Of a DNA stretch of 64,000 nt, positions 50,582 to 62,666 are shown piece after piece (within the stretch, counting starts at the first letter, position 1; the number at the start of each line of letters is the position of its first letter). Source of the stretch: Fervidibacillus halotolerans (lineage in GTDB: Bacteria; Bacillota; Bacilli; Bacillales; Caldibacillaceae). The position numbers and the translations under genes were made by a program. Under the pieces are notes generated by a model. The model worked only from the letters and a program-made list of their open reading frames with translations. It did no database searches and was not told the DNA's origin. The stretch is taken from assembly GCF_026547205.1 (NCBI RefSeq), contig NZ_CP106877.1, positions 1,576,771-1,640,770 of the forward strand, written 5' to 3'.

Positions 50582-51706
50582 CTAATCACCGATATGTTCT
50601 CTGTATTTTTCATTATGTTCTTCCAACGTTTTTGAGAAAAGCACATCACCGGATTTCGTAGCTAAGAAATAATAGTAATCTGTATTTTCCGGGTATAACG
50701 CCGCTTCGATAGATACTTCCCCAGCGTTAGCAATCGGTCCCGGTGGCAGACCTTGTATAATATACGTATTATAAGGATCATCAATTTCGTAATCTTTAAA
50801 GAATAGCCGATCCCTATGTTCCCCAATGGCATAAATCACCGTTGGATCAGTTTGAAGGGGCATTCCGATTTCCATTCGGTTATAAAATACACTGGCTATT
50901 TTTTTTCGATTGATTTCATCCGCCGCTTCTTCCTCAATCAATGACGCCATCGTTAATAACTCGTGAACCGTCATATCTTTTTGTTCCATATCCGGTAAAT
51001 ATTTTTGTATAACTGAATTTGTTTTTGCAATCATTTGACCGATTATTTCCTCGATGGCTGGCTTTTCATCCACAAAGGAATACGTGGCTGGAAATAGATA
51101 GCCTTCTAGAGGATATTTAATATCACTTTCCAAGATGGAATCCGTCACTATTAATGGATATGTTTCCTTTTGTGTTTGGATAAACTCCGGATCGTTTAAC
51201 ATTTCCAAAATTTCTTCTTGAGAATAACCGGTTTTTTCTCCGATAATTTTTGCAATTTCTACCAAACGTAATCCTTCAGGAATCGTAATTGTCAGTTTCG
51301 CCTCTTGGAATACTTTTCCTGTTTTTAAACTAGCGATAAGTTCATCAAACGTCATGGACGGAGTCAGTTCATAGGTTCCGGCTTGAAAGCTATGTTCATT
51401 TTTAAATTTCACATAATACTTAAAAACGGTTGCATCTTTAATGATTCCCTTTTCCTCTAAAATATTCGCGATGGATGTTAGGCCACTTCCCAGCGGAATT
51501 TCAACGGTGATTTGTTCTTCACTCGTCGGGTCCAGCGGCTCCAGAGCATTTTTTACGTAAAGAACGCTACCTGTTACTACTCCTGCAATTAACACAAAAA
51601 TGACTACGACTAAAGGAAAAACGATACGCCTTACTGTTTTTGCCTCTTCATATTTTTCCGCCAAAATTTGTTCCTTCGTCTTTTGATCATTTCGATTACT
51701 GTCCAT
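50582..51706 (-). CDS. mltG: Endolytic peptidoglycan transglycosylase MltG
   Basis: MltG (374 aa, YceG family) cleaves nascent glycan strands and sets their length. A short cytoplasmic part and one membrane helix (about 30-52) are followed by a LysM-like domain (TIPEGLRLVEIAKIIGEKTG) and the catalytic domain with TMASLIEEEAADEINR, in which a glutamate is catalytic, and DPTVIYAIG, GPIANAG. First gene of its operon, behind a clear promoter. Confidence 0.95.
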   Translation of the reverse strand: MDSNRNDQKTKEQILAEKYEEAKTVRRIVFPLVVVIFVLIAGVVTGSVLYVKNALEPLDPTSEEQITVEIPLGSGLTSIANILEEKGIIKDATVFKYYVKFKNEHSFQAGTYELTPSMTFDELIASLKTGKVFQEAKLTITIPEGLRLVEIAKIIGEKTGYSQEEILEMLNDPEFIQTQKETYPLIVTDSILESDIKYPLEGYLFPATYSFVDEKPAIEEIIGQMIAKTNSVIQKYLPDMEQKDMTVHELLTMASLIEEEAADEINRKKIASVFYNRMEIGMPLQTDPTVIYAIGEHRDRLFFKDYEIDDPYNTYIIQGLPPGPIANAGEVSIEAALYPENTDYYYFLATKSGDVLFSKTLEEHNEKYREHIGD

Positions 51707-51773
51707 TTTGTTCCTCCTGCCTATATGTAAGAAGGGAATATTTTTTTAAACTAACATAAACTATCCTTGCACC

Positions 51774-51801
51774 ATTATACTATAACCGTTCATTTTGTCA
51801 T
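51774..51801 (-). promoter_or_regulatory. Sigma-A promoter of mltG operon
   Basis: On the minus strand ATGACA (51801-51796), 16 bases, TATAAT (51779-51774), about 70 bases before the mltG start codon. Confidence 0.75.
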
Positions 51802-51904
51802 TACTTATTTCTTTTTTTTCAATGGAATATTATTAATTTTTTTGAGGGAATAAAGGAAGGGAGGCAATGGTTTTTATCGCGGTTTTTTGATAGAGAAAAT
51901 AGGA

Positions 51905-51935
51905 AAAGAGCATTGAAAAACACTCAATGCCCTTT
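51905..51935 (-). terminator. Intrinsic terminator after yrzB
   Basis: On the minus strand AAAGGGCATTGA and TCAATGCTCTTT pair (one G-U) across a 7-base loop and are followed by TCCTATTTT. With the mltG promoter, this is all I see in the gap 51707-52020. Confidence 0.82.
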
Positions 51936-52020
51936 ACAACAACAAACGTCCCGATATTCAGTCACAATCCATTGCCTTTTATAGGTTGAAATCGTTCTTT
52001 TCCATCGATCTTTCCGTTGA

Positions 52021-52299
52021 TTATTCTTCCTCTTCTTCTAAAAAGGTTTCCAACATCTCTTCGACTAAATCCCATTCTTCATCTGTTTCAATTGGAAGTA
52101 ATTTTCCTGATTCTTCACCCGGTGTAAAACTCGAAGCTAAAATTTCAATCTCACCATTTTCATCTTCCTCCGCTCCAACCGGGTAATAAAGAACGTACGA
52201 TTTCCCGAACTCTTCCGATTCGAACGTGAATAAGATTTCATACAACTCTTCATTCCCATTTTCGTCGATCACGGTAATATGATGATCTCCATGTTCCAT
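52021..52299 (-). CDS. yrzB: YrzB family protein (DUF1292)
   Basis: A very acidic 92-residue protein ([31 protein letters not shown], ending in a Glu run). It is the DUF1292 family found with ruvX and yrzL in Firmicutes; function unknown. The ATG at 52299 follows GGAGGG by seven bases. Last gene of alaS-yrzL-ruvX-yrzB. Confidence 0.92.
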   Translation of the reverse strand: MEHGDHHITVIDENGNEELYEILFTFESEEFGKSYVLYYPVGAEEDENGEIEILASSFTPGEESGKLLPIETDEEWDLVEEMLETFLEEEEE

Positions 52300-52376
52300 T
52301 TCTATTCCCTCCAAAGTTTTTGCAGGTCGCCCTACAATTATTTTTCCTTTTATGATCGGCGTTACCCTGTCAGTAT

Positions 52377-52799
52377 TTACAATTTTCCTAATCGATCCAA
52401 ATAACCTTGTAATATCATAACCGCAGCCATTTTATCGATAATTTTTTTTCGTTTTTTTCTGCTCATATCCGCTTCCAACAAAAGCCGCTCGGCAGCAACC
52501 GTCGTCAGTCGTTCATCCCATAACTCGATCGGCACAGAAAATCGTTCTTCCAACTCTTTTGCGAAACGAATGCTCGCTTCTCCCCTGGGACCGATCGTTC
52601 CGTTCATATTTTTTGGAAAACCGACGACGATTTTTTTTACGCCGTATTGGTCAATAATTTCCTTTAATTTGGAAAAACCAAATTCTCCTTCTTCCTCGTC
52701 GATCGGTATCGTCGTCAACCCTTGGGCAGTCCATGCGAGTTCATCACTGATGGCAACACCAATCGTTTTTGATCCTACATCTAAACCAAGAATTCGCAT
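52377..52799 (-). CDS. ruvX: Putative pre-16S rRNA nuclease / Holliday junction resolvase RuvX (YqgF)
   Basis: An RNase H-like protein (140 aa) with [37 protein letters not shown] and [13 protein letters not shown], giving the acidic active-site residues. YqgF proteins process the 5' end of 16S rRNA and were earlier proposed as Holliday junction resolvases. It starts right after the yrzL stop codon. Confidence 0.94.
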   Translation of the reverse strand: MRILGLDVGSKTIGVAISDELAWTAQGLTTIPIDEEEGEFGFSKLKEIIDQYGVKKIVVGFPKNMNGTIGPRGEASIRFAKELEERFSVPIELWDERLTTVAAERLLLEADMSRKKRKKIIDKMAAVMILQGYLDRLGKL

Positions 52800-53069
52800 T
52801 TATCTATCCTCTCGTTGATTTGTCAAATAAAATTTCACCAATTCCTCGATAATCTCATCCCTTTCTAATTTACGAATAATATTTCTCGCATCTTTATGTC
52901 TAGGGATGTATGCAGGATCGCCAGAAAGCAAATAGCCGACGATTTGGTTGATTGGATTATATCCTTTTTCCTCCAAAGCATCGAACACGTGGAAAAGTAC
53001 TTGTTTCACTTCTTTTCCAATCGGCTCTTCGGGGAAATGGAATTGCATCGTTCGATCCAGTGAACTCAT
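52800..53069 (-). CDS. yrzL: IreB family regulatory phosphoprotein (YrzL)
   Basis: An 89-residue UPF0297/IreB protein: [40 protein letters not shown] and [10 protein letters not shown]. In Enterococcus IreB is phosphorylated by the PASTA kinase IreK and affects cephalosporin tolerance; the role in Bacillus is unproved. GGAGGTG precedes the ATG by seven bases. It lies between alaS and ruvX. Confidence 0.93.
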   Translation of the reverse strand: MSSLDRTMQFHFPEEPIGKEVKQVLFHVFDALEEKGYNPINQIVGYLLSGDPAYIPRHKDARNIIRKLERDEIIEELVKFYLTNQREDR

Positions 53070-53138
53070 TGGATTGCACCTCCGTTTTTAAGACTACTAT
53101 CAAAACGTGTTTTCTTTATTGTACACCAGGAGAGCACT

Positions 53139-55772
53139 TTATGAAATATTTTTTATCCATTCTTCGGCATAATTCAATGCCTCTTGTAATTTTACGGGAT
53201 TTTTCCCACCTGCTTGTGCCATATCAGGTCTTCCTCCTCCATTTCCTTCACAAATGGAGGCGACTTCTTTAATTAGTTTTCCAGCATGATAATTGTTCGT
53301 TAAATCGTCCGTAACCCCTGCGATCAATTGAACCTTTTGATTATGAACAGCACCGAGGACGATAATACCGGAATGTAATTTTTGCTTTAATTCATCGAGC
53401 ATTGTTCGCAATTGGCTTCCATCGGATATGTCCACCTTACTAATTAATACATTTATACCGTTAATTTGTTTCTGTTTAGATAGGATTTGTTCCGATTCCA
53501 GTCGACCAAGTTTTGCTGCTAACGATTCATTTTCCCTTTGTAATTCTTTCATTTCTCGGAAAAGGGAATCGATCTTTTCTACGATATCTTTTCGGTTCGC
53601 CTTTAATTTTTTCGCCGCTATGTTTAATAATTGAATTTGTTCGTTCATATATTGATAAGCTTTTTCTCCAGTTACCGCTTCGATCCGTCGAACTCCTGCA
53701 CCGATTCCGCCTTCAGATGTAATTTTAAATAAACCGATTGCAGATGTGTTCGCTACATGGCAACCTCCACATAACTCTAAAGAATAATCGCCCATTTTCA
53801 CGACCCTTACGATATCTCCATATTTTTCACCGAACAGGGCCATCGCACCTAGAGCTTTTGCTTCCTCTAATGGCTTGTACATGATTTCCACTGGAATTGA
53901 TTTCCAAATTTTATCATTCACGACTTCTTCGATTTTTTCTAACTCTTCTTCTGTAATTTGCCCAAAGTGAGAGAAATCGAAACGTAGTCGATCCGGTTCT
54001 ACTAACGATCCTGCTTGGTTAACATGGGTGCCTAAAACATCTTTCAATGCTTGATGTAGGAGATGGGTCGCCGAATGGTTCCGCATAATTTTTACCCGAT
54101 TTTCCTTGTCTACTTCAGCAAAAACTTCTTGACCAGCGATCACCGCACCACTTTTTATAGCGACCCGATGCAAGTTTTGCCCGTTCGGTGCTTTTTGTAC
54201 ATCCAATACTTCCCCAAGGAAATCACCGGATGTCATTTTTCCCCAATCCGCAATTTGTCCGCCACTTTCTGCATAAAAGGGGGTTTGATCTAAAATGATT
54301 TGCACTTCTTCTCCCGCCTCTGCTCCATCGATCCGCTTACCATCTTTAAATATTGCTTCTACTTTGGCAGAAGTTTGCAAATGATCATAACCGATGAATC
54401 GACTTTCAATCGTTAATTCGCCTAATTCTCCCCCTTGCACCTGCATCGAATCCACATCTTGTCTTGCCTTTCTAGCACGGTCCCGCTGTTTTTCCATTTC
54501 TGCTTCAAAGCCGGCCATATCGATTTCCATGCCTTCTTCCTTCACATACTCTTCCGTTAATTCCACAGGGAATCCATATGTATCGTACAATCTAAAAACA
54601 TCTTCTCCAGACATCTTCTGACTTTTCTTTTCTTTTTCCCTTCGAATAATATCGGATAAAATCGCCAATCCTTCATGTAACGTTTCGTGGAAGCGTTCTT
54701 CTTCATTTTTTACAACCTTTTGTATGAAGTTCACCGATTCTTTTACTTCTGGATAAAAATCAACCATGATTTCTGCAACGACAGGAACCAATTCGTACAT
54801 AAAAGGTCGATCGAGTCCAATTCCTTTTGAAAAACGGGAAGCCCTTCTCAATAGTCGGCGCAATACATACCCTCTACCTTCATTGGACGGAAGGGCACCG
54901 TCGGCGATAGCAAAGGTAACTGCACGGATATGATCCGAGATTACTTTAAATGCTATATCTTGCTCTTCCTTTTCTCCATACGAGACTTTTGCAATTTCCT
55001 CCGTTTTTTGTATAATTGGCAAAAACAGATCCGTCTCAAAATTAGTTTTTGCATTTTGCACAATCGAGGCCATTCGTTCAAGCCCCATCCCGGTATCGAT
55101 ATTTTTCTTTGGTAATGGGGTATATGTACCATCCGGATTATGGTTAAATTCGGAAAAAACAAGATTCCAAACTTCTAAATATCGTTCATTTTCACCGCCG
55201 GGATACAACTCTTGATCATTTGGATCATTCCCAAATTCCGGACCCCGGTCGTAAAAAATTTCTGAGTTTGGACCACTCGGACCTTCCCCAATATCCCAGA
55301 AATTTCCTTCCAAACGAATGATCCGTTCTTCAGGTAAACCAATTTTTTCATGCCAAATCGTAAACGCCTCTTCGTCTTCTGGATGAATTGTCACGGATAA
55401 TTTTTTCGGATCAAGTCCGATCCATGCCGGACTTGTTAAAAATTCCCATGCCCATTCAATCGCCTCTTCTTTGAAATAATCACCGATGGAAAAATTTCCT
55501 AACATTTCAAAGAACGTATGATGGCGGGCCGTTTTTCCGACATTTTCAATATCATTTGTCCGAATTGATTTCTGTGCATTTGTAATACGTGGATTTTTCG
55601 GCGTAACCCGACCATCGAAATATTTTTTCAACGTCGCCACACCGCTATTAATCCATAAAAGGGAAGGATCATCGACTGGAACTAAGGATGCACTCGGTTC
55701 AATAGCATGTCCTTTTGATTGAAAATAATCGAGGAACATTTTTCGTATCTGTGCACTCGTTAAAGATTTCAT
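53139..55772 (-). CDS. alaS: Alanyl-tRNA synthetase
   Basis: AlaRS (877 aa) charges tRNA-Ala and edits mischarged serine and glycine. The class II catalytic core opens with [19 protein letters not shown] and [15 protein letters not shown]; the editing domain has [11 protein letters not shown] and CGGCHV (zinc site); the C-terminal DHHA1 domain ends [14 protein letters not shown]-like. Expression is controlled by the T-box leader upstream. First gene of alaS-yrzL-ruvX-yrzB. Confidence 0.97.
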   Translation of the reverse strand: MKSLTSAQIRKMFLDYFQSKGHAIEPSASLVPVDDPSLLWINSGVATLKKYFDGRVTPKNPRITNAQKSIRTNDIENVGKTARHHTFFEMLGNFSIGDYFKEEAIEWAWEFLTSPAWIGLDPKKLSVTIHPEDEEAFTIWHEKIGLPEERIIRLEGNFWDIGEGPSGPNSEIFYDRGPEFGNDPNDQELYPGGENERYLEVWNLVFSEFNHNPDGTYTPLPKKNIDTGMGLERMASIVQNAKTNFETDLFLPIIQKTEEIAKVSYGEKEEQDIAFKVISDHIRAVTFAIADGALPSNEGRGYVLRRLLRRASRFSKGIGLDRPFMYELVPVVAEIMVDFYPEVKESVNFIQKVVKNEEERFHETLHEGLAILSDIIRREKEKKSQKMSGEDVFRLYDTYGFPVELTEEYVKEEGMEIDMAGFEAEMEKQRDRARKARQDVDSMQVQGGELGELTIESRFIGYDHLQTSAKVEAIFKDGKRIDGAEAGEEVQIILDQTPFYAESGGQIADWGKMTSGDFLGEVLDVQKAPNGQNLHRVAIKSGAVIAGQEVFAEVDKENRVKIMRNHSATHLLHQALKDVLGTHVNQAGSLVEPDRLRFDFSHFGQITEEELEKIEEVVNDKIWKSIPVEIMYKPLEEAKALGAMALFGEKYGDIVRVVKMGDYSLELCGGCHVANTSAIGLFKITSEGGIGAGVRRIEAVTGEKAYQYMNEQIQLLNIAAKKLKANRKDIVEKIDSLFREMKELQRENESLAAKLGRLESEQILSKQKQINGINVLISKVDISDGSQLRTMLDELKQKLHSGIIVLGAVHNQKVQLIAGVTDDLTNNYHAGKLIKEVASICEGNGGGRPDMAQAGGKNPVKLQEALNYAEEWIKNIS

Positions 55773-55792
55773 TTTCCAACCTCCTTAACTAT

Positions 55793-56085
55793 TGTTCAAT
55801 AAAAAAACTCTTCGCCCAAAAACGCAGGGACGAAGAGGTTCCGTGGTACCACCCTGATTATGGAAGCCCTTTGAATCACCAATAAATCTTGCTTCCATCA
55901 CTTTAATCACCGTAACGTGGTGAAACGGCAGGGATTAGCTGCACTCCGGAGTAGCCTTCTGTTACCCTTAATCCGGAATTTCTTCCAGCCGCGGAAATTC
56001 CTCTCTGACGCGCCCATATCGTATATGGTAGCGTATGGATCAGCGGTAACATACTCGTTCCATCATCGTATTCACTCCTATTTAT
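55793..56085 (-). promoter_or_regulatory. T-box riboswitch leader of alaS
   Basis: On the minus strand the T-box AGGGTGGTACCACGG lies at 854-840 of this kilobase (55854-55840). It is followed by the terminator arms CTCTTCGTCCC and GGGCGAAGAG with a T-run. A GCT alanine codon at 55955-55953 (context GAAGGCTAC) is the likely specifier; a second GCT near 55938 is an alternative. The leader is about 290 bases and would respond to uncharged tRNA-Ala. Confidence 0.92.
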
Positions 56086-56091
56086 ATCAGG

Positions 56092-56120
56092 ATTATATTC
56101 ATGAAACAAAATTTTGTCAA
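56092..56120 (-). promoter_or_regulatory. Perfect sigma-A promoter of alaS
   Basis: On the minus strand TTGACA (56120-56115), 17 bases, TATAAT (56097-56092), identical to consensus. The -35 contains the stop codon of yrrI. Confidence 0.92.
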
Positions 56121-57181
56121 ATCGATTGTTTTCGAAATTGTTCTAACCCTTGACTAATAGCTGTTTTCAAAATTGCCACGAAAGGGACAGCAACGAGTAA
56201 ACCGATGATTCCACCAATTTCACCACCAATTAATATGGAAAACATGATTAGCAACGGGTGCATTTTTAAACTTTTTCCGACAATGACGGGAGATAGAATG
56301 TTCGCCTCTAAAAATTGAATTCCAAAAATAATCAGTAAAACGAATATAACCATTTTCACCGAATTTGTCGATGCCACGATCACAACTGGAATTGCTCCGA
56401 TAATCGGCCCAAAGTACGGAATCACATTCGTCACACCTACCAACGTCCCGAAAAGGAGGGGATAATCTAATCCAATAAGCCAAAATAGGAAGGCACTGGC
56501 AACTCCAACAGTCCCACATACAATCAATTGTCCTCGAATATAATTGCCTAATGATTCGTCTACATTTTGCAAAAAAGTGACCGTTTGCTTCTGACATCGT
56601 TTAGGAATAAAGTGAAAAAAAACCCCCTTTAAATAATCGAAGTCTTTTAACATATAAAAGGTGATAAAAGGAATCAGTAAGATAATCAGTAGTTTATCTG
56701 CTAACCAAAAAACGATATGAACTGCTTTTTCCACCAGTCCTTCCATCGACCGATTGAGCGCTTGGAAACTTTCTTCCACTTGTTGTTTAAAAGTAAAGGG
56801 CCATCCCTTCGTCTCCGTTTCAACGAAATCGACCCATTTTTCATATTGGTCAAAAAGCAGTGGAGCATTTTCTGACAAATCTTTCAGCTGACGAATAAAA
56901 ATCGGTGTTCCTTTAAAAATTGCTCCTCCAATCGTTGCAAAAAAAAGAACATAGATGATGAATACACTCAACCATTTTTGTAATCCATAATCCGATAATT
57001 TTTTCACAAATGGATGTAAAAGATACGCGATAAATGTGGCAATAAAAAATGGAGCAGTGCCTTTTGCAACTACGTTTACAATCGGTTTCCATAACGGCTC
57101 CAATTTGATAAATATGAAAAGAACGGCAAATAAAAGTAAGAAAAAGCCTAGTCTGTAAAACCATTTGACTTTGATGTCCAT
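56117..57181 (-). CDS. yrrI: AI-2E family transporter (YrrI)
   Basis: A membrane protein of 354 aa with about seven to eight helices in the AI-2E (PerM/TqsA-like) pattern: an N-terminal helix pair, an amphipathic loop region (100-155), then GVTNVIPYFGPIIGAIP and the C-terminal GGEIGGIIGLLVAVP. Some relatives export autoinducer-2 or exchange sodium for protons; the substrate here cannot be told. It lies just upstream of alaS, as in B. subtilis. Confidence 0.88.
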   Translation of the reverse strand: MDIKVKWFYRLGFFLLLFAVLFIFIKLEPLWKPIVNVVAKGTAPFFIATFIAYLLHPFVKKLSDYGLQKWLSVFIIYVLFFATIGGAIFKGTPIFIRQLKDLSENAPLLFDQYEKWVDFVETETKGWPFTFKQQVEESFQALNRSMEGLVEKAVHIVFWLADKLLIILLIPFITFYMLKDFDYLKGVFFHFIPKRCQKQTVTFLQNVDESLGNYIRGQLIVCGTVGVASAFLFWLIGLDYPLLFGTLVGVTNVIPYFGPIIGAIPVVIVASTNSVKMVIFVLLIIFGIQFLEANILSPVIVGKSLKMHPLLIMFSILIGGEIGGIIGLLVAVPFVAILKTAISQGLEQFRKQSI

Positions 57182-57195
57182 GACGAACCTCCCTT

Positions 57196-57327
57196 TTATA
57201 GTTTGGAAAACTCGATTCGTTTTATTCCTTTTCGCAAATTGGAAGGTTCGTTAATCAATTCAATGGAAACGATATTTCCTGTTTCAATAAGCTTATGTTT
57301 TTCTATTTGTATCAATCTAGTTAACAT
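57196..57327 (-). CDS. Small hypothetical ORF between yrzR and yrrI
   Basis: I do not recognise this 43-residue ORF, which starts MLTRLIQIEKHKLIETGNIV and ends in KRIEFSKL. Its ATG overlaps the last codons of yrzR in another frame and its stop is 15 bases before yrrI, so it could be translated by coupling. No clear ribosome binding site of its own is seen. It fills the gap neatly and has plausible amphipathic content, but may be chance. Confidence 0.45.
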   Translation of the reverse strand: MLTRLIQIEKHKLIETGNIVSIELINEPSNLRKGIKRIEFSKL

Positions 57328-57523
57328 GTAAGCGACGGTCAGATTCAGAAAACAAATCATCTAAAGAAGAAAGACTACCATCTTCCTCCACTTGATGTGT
57401 ATGGATCATTCCCTTTGAAACGGACAATTCAATGTAACAATTCCAGCAATAGTATTGGTTCACACCTATTTTCCCAATTTCTTTGCTTCGGCAATTCGGA
57501 CAGGAAAAATCCACATCAATCAC
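57317..57523 (-). CDS. YrzR-like zinc-ribbon protein
   Basis: A 68-residue protein with a four-cysteine zinc ribbon: FSCPNCRSKEIGKIG then YYCWNCYIELS. The tail is acidic. It lies between recD2 and yrrI, where B. subtilis carries small genes including yrzR; I believe it is that gene but cannot confirm. A structural zinc site is likely; no function can be named. Confidence 0.68.
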   Translation of the reverse strand: MIDVDFSCPNCRSKEIGKIGVNQYYCWNCYIELSVSKGMIHTHQVEEDGSLSSLDDLFSESDRRLHVN

Positions 57524-57598
57524 CTCGATCTTTCAATTTTTAACCACTATCATTGTTTACCGAATTGCCGTATTATAAACATTAAGTTAAAAAAAAAC

Positions 57599-57790
57599 GG
57601 GACTGTCCAAAAAGTACAGACCCTTTCTTCATAAATGAAATTCGATTGATTTCATTTCGGTAGCATCTCTTTCCGCAGGCAGGCCAAGCCTCGACTCGCA
57701 AGCTCATCTTTGAGGGATTCGGCTCGGGCTGTTCCCAGAGTCGACGCCCACCTTTTCTTTAGATCAACTTAGGGACTAAACGGACAGCCC
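57599..57790. repeat. Dispersed 190-bp repeat, copy C
   Basis: GGGACTGTCC at the left end and GGACAGCCC at the right end are nearly complementary and can close a long stem. The left end also has its own hairpin (CTGTCCAAAAAGTACAG). Inside are TTCGATTGATTTCATTTCGG, GGATTCGGCTCGGGCTGTTCC, AGAGTCGACGCCC and CTTTAGATCAACTTAGGGAC, a layout known from many Bacillaceae repeats. It fills the recD2-yrzR gap and is better preserved than copy A. Confidence 0.75.
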
Positions 57791-57830
57791 GAAACTTCTT
57801 TCATATTTTCGGATTGGGGGATTTTATCAT

Positions 57831-60185
57831 TTAATAATCTAAAAAATCATACGGTGTAGTATTTCCCATGCCAATCATTGGATCAGTTTTCATCAATTCC
57901 TCTTCGTAGGATAATAGGGAGTCGGGCTGTTCGATCTTCGACATTAACCTTTCCTTTAACGAGGAATTTCGCAGAGAATCATCGGTACGCATAACGGCCA
58001 ATTGAAAGGCTTCCTCTTCTCCACAAAGGATTAATTTATTTTTACTACGAGTTACAGCCGTATAAATCAAATTTCGACGTAACATGCGATAATACCCTCG
58101 GACGACAGGTAAAATGACAATTGGAAATTCACTTCCTTGAGACTTATGAATACTGCAACAATAAGCCAATGTAATTTGATTCAAATCTTGCTTCGTATAT
58201 ATAACCTCATTTCCATCATAGGAAACGACCAATTGATCCTGTTTCTCTTCATTTTCCTTACTGTAAAAGATTGCTACAATTTCGCCAATATCTCCGTTAA
58301 AAACTTGGTTTTCCGGCCGATTCACCAGTTGAAGTACTTTATCGCCAACACGATATGTTACTTCACTAAAGGCCAACTCTCGCTTTTTCCTATCCGAATT
58401 TGGATTTAACAATTCTTGCAAAATTTGATTCAATTGGTCGATTCCAGCAGGACCACGATACATAGGAGCTAAAACTTGAATATCCCGTTTCGTAAATCCC
58501 TTTTCCTTTATTAAGGTGACAATTTGCTTAATCACATCTGCCATTTGTGCGGTTGTGCAACGGATAAACGACCGATCCTTCCTTTGAATCCGTAAGTCAG
58601 GAGGAATCGTTCCATTTTTGATTTGATGGGCTAATTCGACGATGGAAGATCCGTTTTCTTGCCTATATATATCCGTCAAACGAACAGTTGGGATTACGTT
58701 AGATGCTAGTAAATCTTTCAATACTTGTCCTGGACCAACGGAAGGAAGTTGATCTTCATCCCCGACGAGGACGACTTGAATCTTTTCAGGTAAAGCTTTA
58801 AATAAATGATGGGCTAGCCAAATATCAACCATGGACATTTCATCAATGATAATCAATCGTCCGTCAATTGGATTGTCCTCATTAAATTCAAAGGATTCTA
58901 CACCGTTCCAACCGAGTAAACGATGAATCGTTACCGCTGGAAGTCCGGTCGATTCACTCATTCGTTTTGCCGCTCGACCTGTCGGAGCAGCTAAAATAAT
59001 GGGAAAGGGTTCATCTCCCCTATAATCGTTCGGATTCAATGAAAGCCCGTGAAGTTGGGCATATAATTCAACAATTCCTTTAATGACTGTCGTCTTTCCC
59101 GTCCCTGGTCCACCTGTCAAAATAAGCATTGGGGACAAAAGGGCCGTTTGGATCGCTTTTCTTTGTGAAGGTGCATAGTCGATGCCTAATCGGTCCTCCA
59201 ACTCACCAAGGGCGATGAAAAACTCCGAGTCTGGAAATTGATCTTCATAGTCCCTTTGAGCAAGTATTTGTTTTATTTTCGTCGTAAGCCCCTTTTCAGA
59301 AAAGAAAATCGATGGGATATAAATTCGATCTTCCTCAACGATTATTTTCCCTTCTTCTTCCAATTTCAGTAATTCATTATCGATATTTTCCAAAGGGATT
59401 TCAATATATTGATTCGTTTCCAACAGTTTTTTCACAGAGGAAAGGAGGGCTTCACGATATAAAAAGGAATGCCCTTCTTGAAGACAATCGGTTTCCAATT
59501 TATATAGACAACCCGCTTTTATTCGATCTGGATGATTCCCTTGAATACCGAGTTTAAATCCGAGTTCATCCGCCCGGCCAAAGCCGATTCCCTCCACATC
59601 TTCCACAAGTCTATAAGGATTGTTTGTAATGATTTCTAACGTTTTTTCTTTGTAAGTTTGATAAATTTTGATTGCCAGTTGGGGACCGAACCCGTATTCG
59701 TTCAAAGCGACCATTACTTTCTCCAGTCCTTGGTGTTCCACGAGTTTGTCATAGAGGAGTTTCGCCTTATCCGAAGATAATTTTGGGACCGTATCCAATA
59801 GGGACGGGTTTTCCAAAATACGGGAAATCGCATCTTCACCTAACGTCTCCACGATCTTTTCTGCTGTTTTCTTGCCGATTCCTTTAAATAATTCACTGGA
59901 TAAATATTGAATAATCCCTTGTTTTGTTTTTGGCATATCTTTGCGATAATGGGTGGAAACAAATTGGAGACCATATTTTGGATGTTTTTTTAACGTCCCG
60001 TAAAAAACGTACTGTTCTTCGGAATGGAGCTTTGGAAAGTAACCAGTCACAACCGCATTTTTTTCCGTGTAGTTTTCACTTGTTTCCTCTACTTTTATTT
60101 TCAATACCGTATACAAATTTTGTTCATTATGAAAGATCGTTACGATCGGACGACCTTTCATATACGATTCCTTCGATTGATCCAC
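57831..60185 (-). CDS. recD2: SF1B DNA helicase RecD2
   Basis: RecD2 (784 aa, YrrC) is a 5'-to-3' helicase found without RecBC; it takes part in repair and fork restart. An N-terminal OB-like and helix-hairpin-helix region (FKGIGKKTAEKIVETLG) precedes the helicase core with ILTGGPGTGKTTVIKG (Walker A), IIDEMSMVD (motif II), VLVGDEDQLPSVGPG and the UvrD-like C-terminal domain. The start is a GTG nine bases after AGGGGG. In B. subtilis yrrB separates it from mnmA; here it does not. Confidence 0.94.
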   Translation of the reverse strand: MDQSKESYMKGRPIVTIFHNEQNLYTVLKIKVEETSENYTEKNAVVTGYFPKLHSEEQYVFYGTLKKHPKYGLQFVSTHYRKDMPKTKQGIIQYLSSELFKGIGKKTAEKIVETLGEDAISRILENPSLLDTVPKLSSDKAKLLYDKLVEHQGLEKVMVALNEYGFGPQLAIKIYQTYKEKTLEIITNNPYRLVEDVEGIGFGRADELGFKLGIQGNHPDRIKAGCLYKLETDCLQEGHSFLYREALLSSVKKLLETNQYIEIPLENIDNELLKLEEEGKIIVEEDRIYIPSIFFSEKGLTTKIKQILAQRDYEDQFPDSEFFIALGELEDRLGIDYAPSQRKAIQTALLSPMLILTGGPGTGKTTVIKGIVELYAQLHGLSLNPNDYRGDEPFPIILAAPTGRAAKRMSESTGLPAVTIHRLLGWNGVESFEFNEDNPIDGRLIIIDEMSMVDIWLAHHLFKALPEKIQVVLVGDEDQLPSVGPGQVLKDLLASNVIPTVRLTDIYRQENGSSIVELAHQIKNGTIPPDLRIQRKDRSFIRCTTAQMADVIKQIVTLIKEKGFTKRDIQVLAPMYRGPAGIDQLNQILQELLNPNSDRKKRELAFSEVTYRVGDKVLQLVNRPENQVFNGDIGEIVAIFYSKENEEKQDQLVVSYDGNEVIYTKQDLNQITLAYCCSIHKSQGSEFPIVILPVVRGYYRMLRRNLIYTAVTRSKNKLILCGEEEAFQLAVMRTDDSLRNSSLKERLMSKIEQPDSLLSYEEELMKTDPMIGMGNTTPYDFLDY

Positions 60186-60267
60186 TTGCCGAATCCCCCT
60201 CTAATTCCTGGGTGATAACTCCGTTTTGCTACGATCTTTTCTCTACCAATCATTATATAAAAGAAAT

Positions 60268-60320
60268 GGGAAAAATAATAGAAGACCGATGTTTTCCCAT
60301 GTTGAAGGAAAACAACGGTC
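60268..60320 (-). terminator. Intrinsic terminator of mnmA
   Basis: On the minus strand GACCGTTGTTTTCC and GGAAAACATCGGTC pair with one mismatch across TTCAACATG, followed by TTCTATTATTTTTCC. It lies right after the mnmA stop. Confidence 0.85.
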
Positions 60321-60327
60321 CCAATGG

Positions 60328-62596
<2,269 letters not shown>

Positions 62597-62666
62597 TCAA
62601 AAACACCTACTTTTTTCCCTCTTTATCTATTTCTCTCCAAGGAATGAAAATGAAAACCGTAACCTT

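Noticed and set aside
55903-56109. Minus-strand ORF of 68 codons before alaS
   Set aside because: It lies within the alanyl T-box leader, which explains the sequence better.
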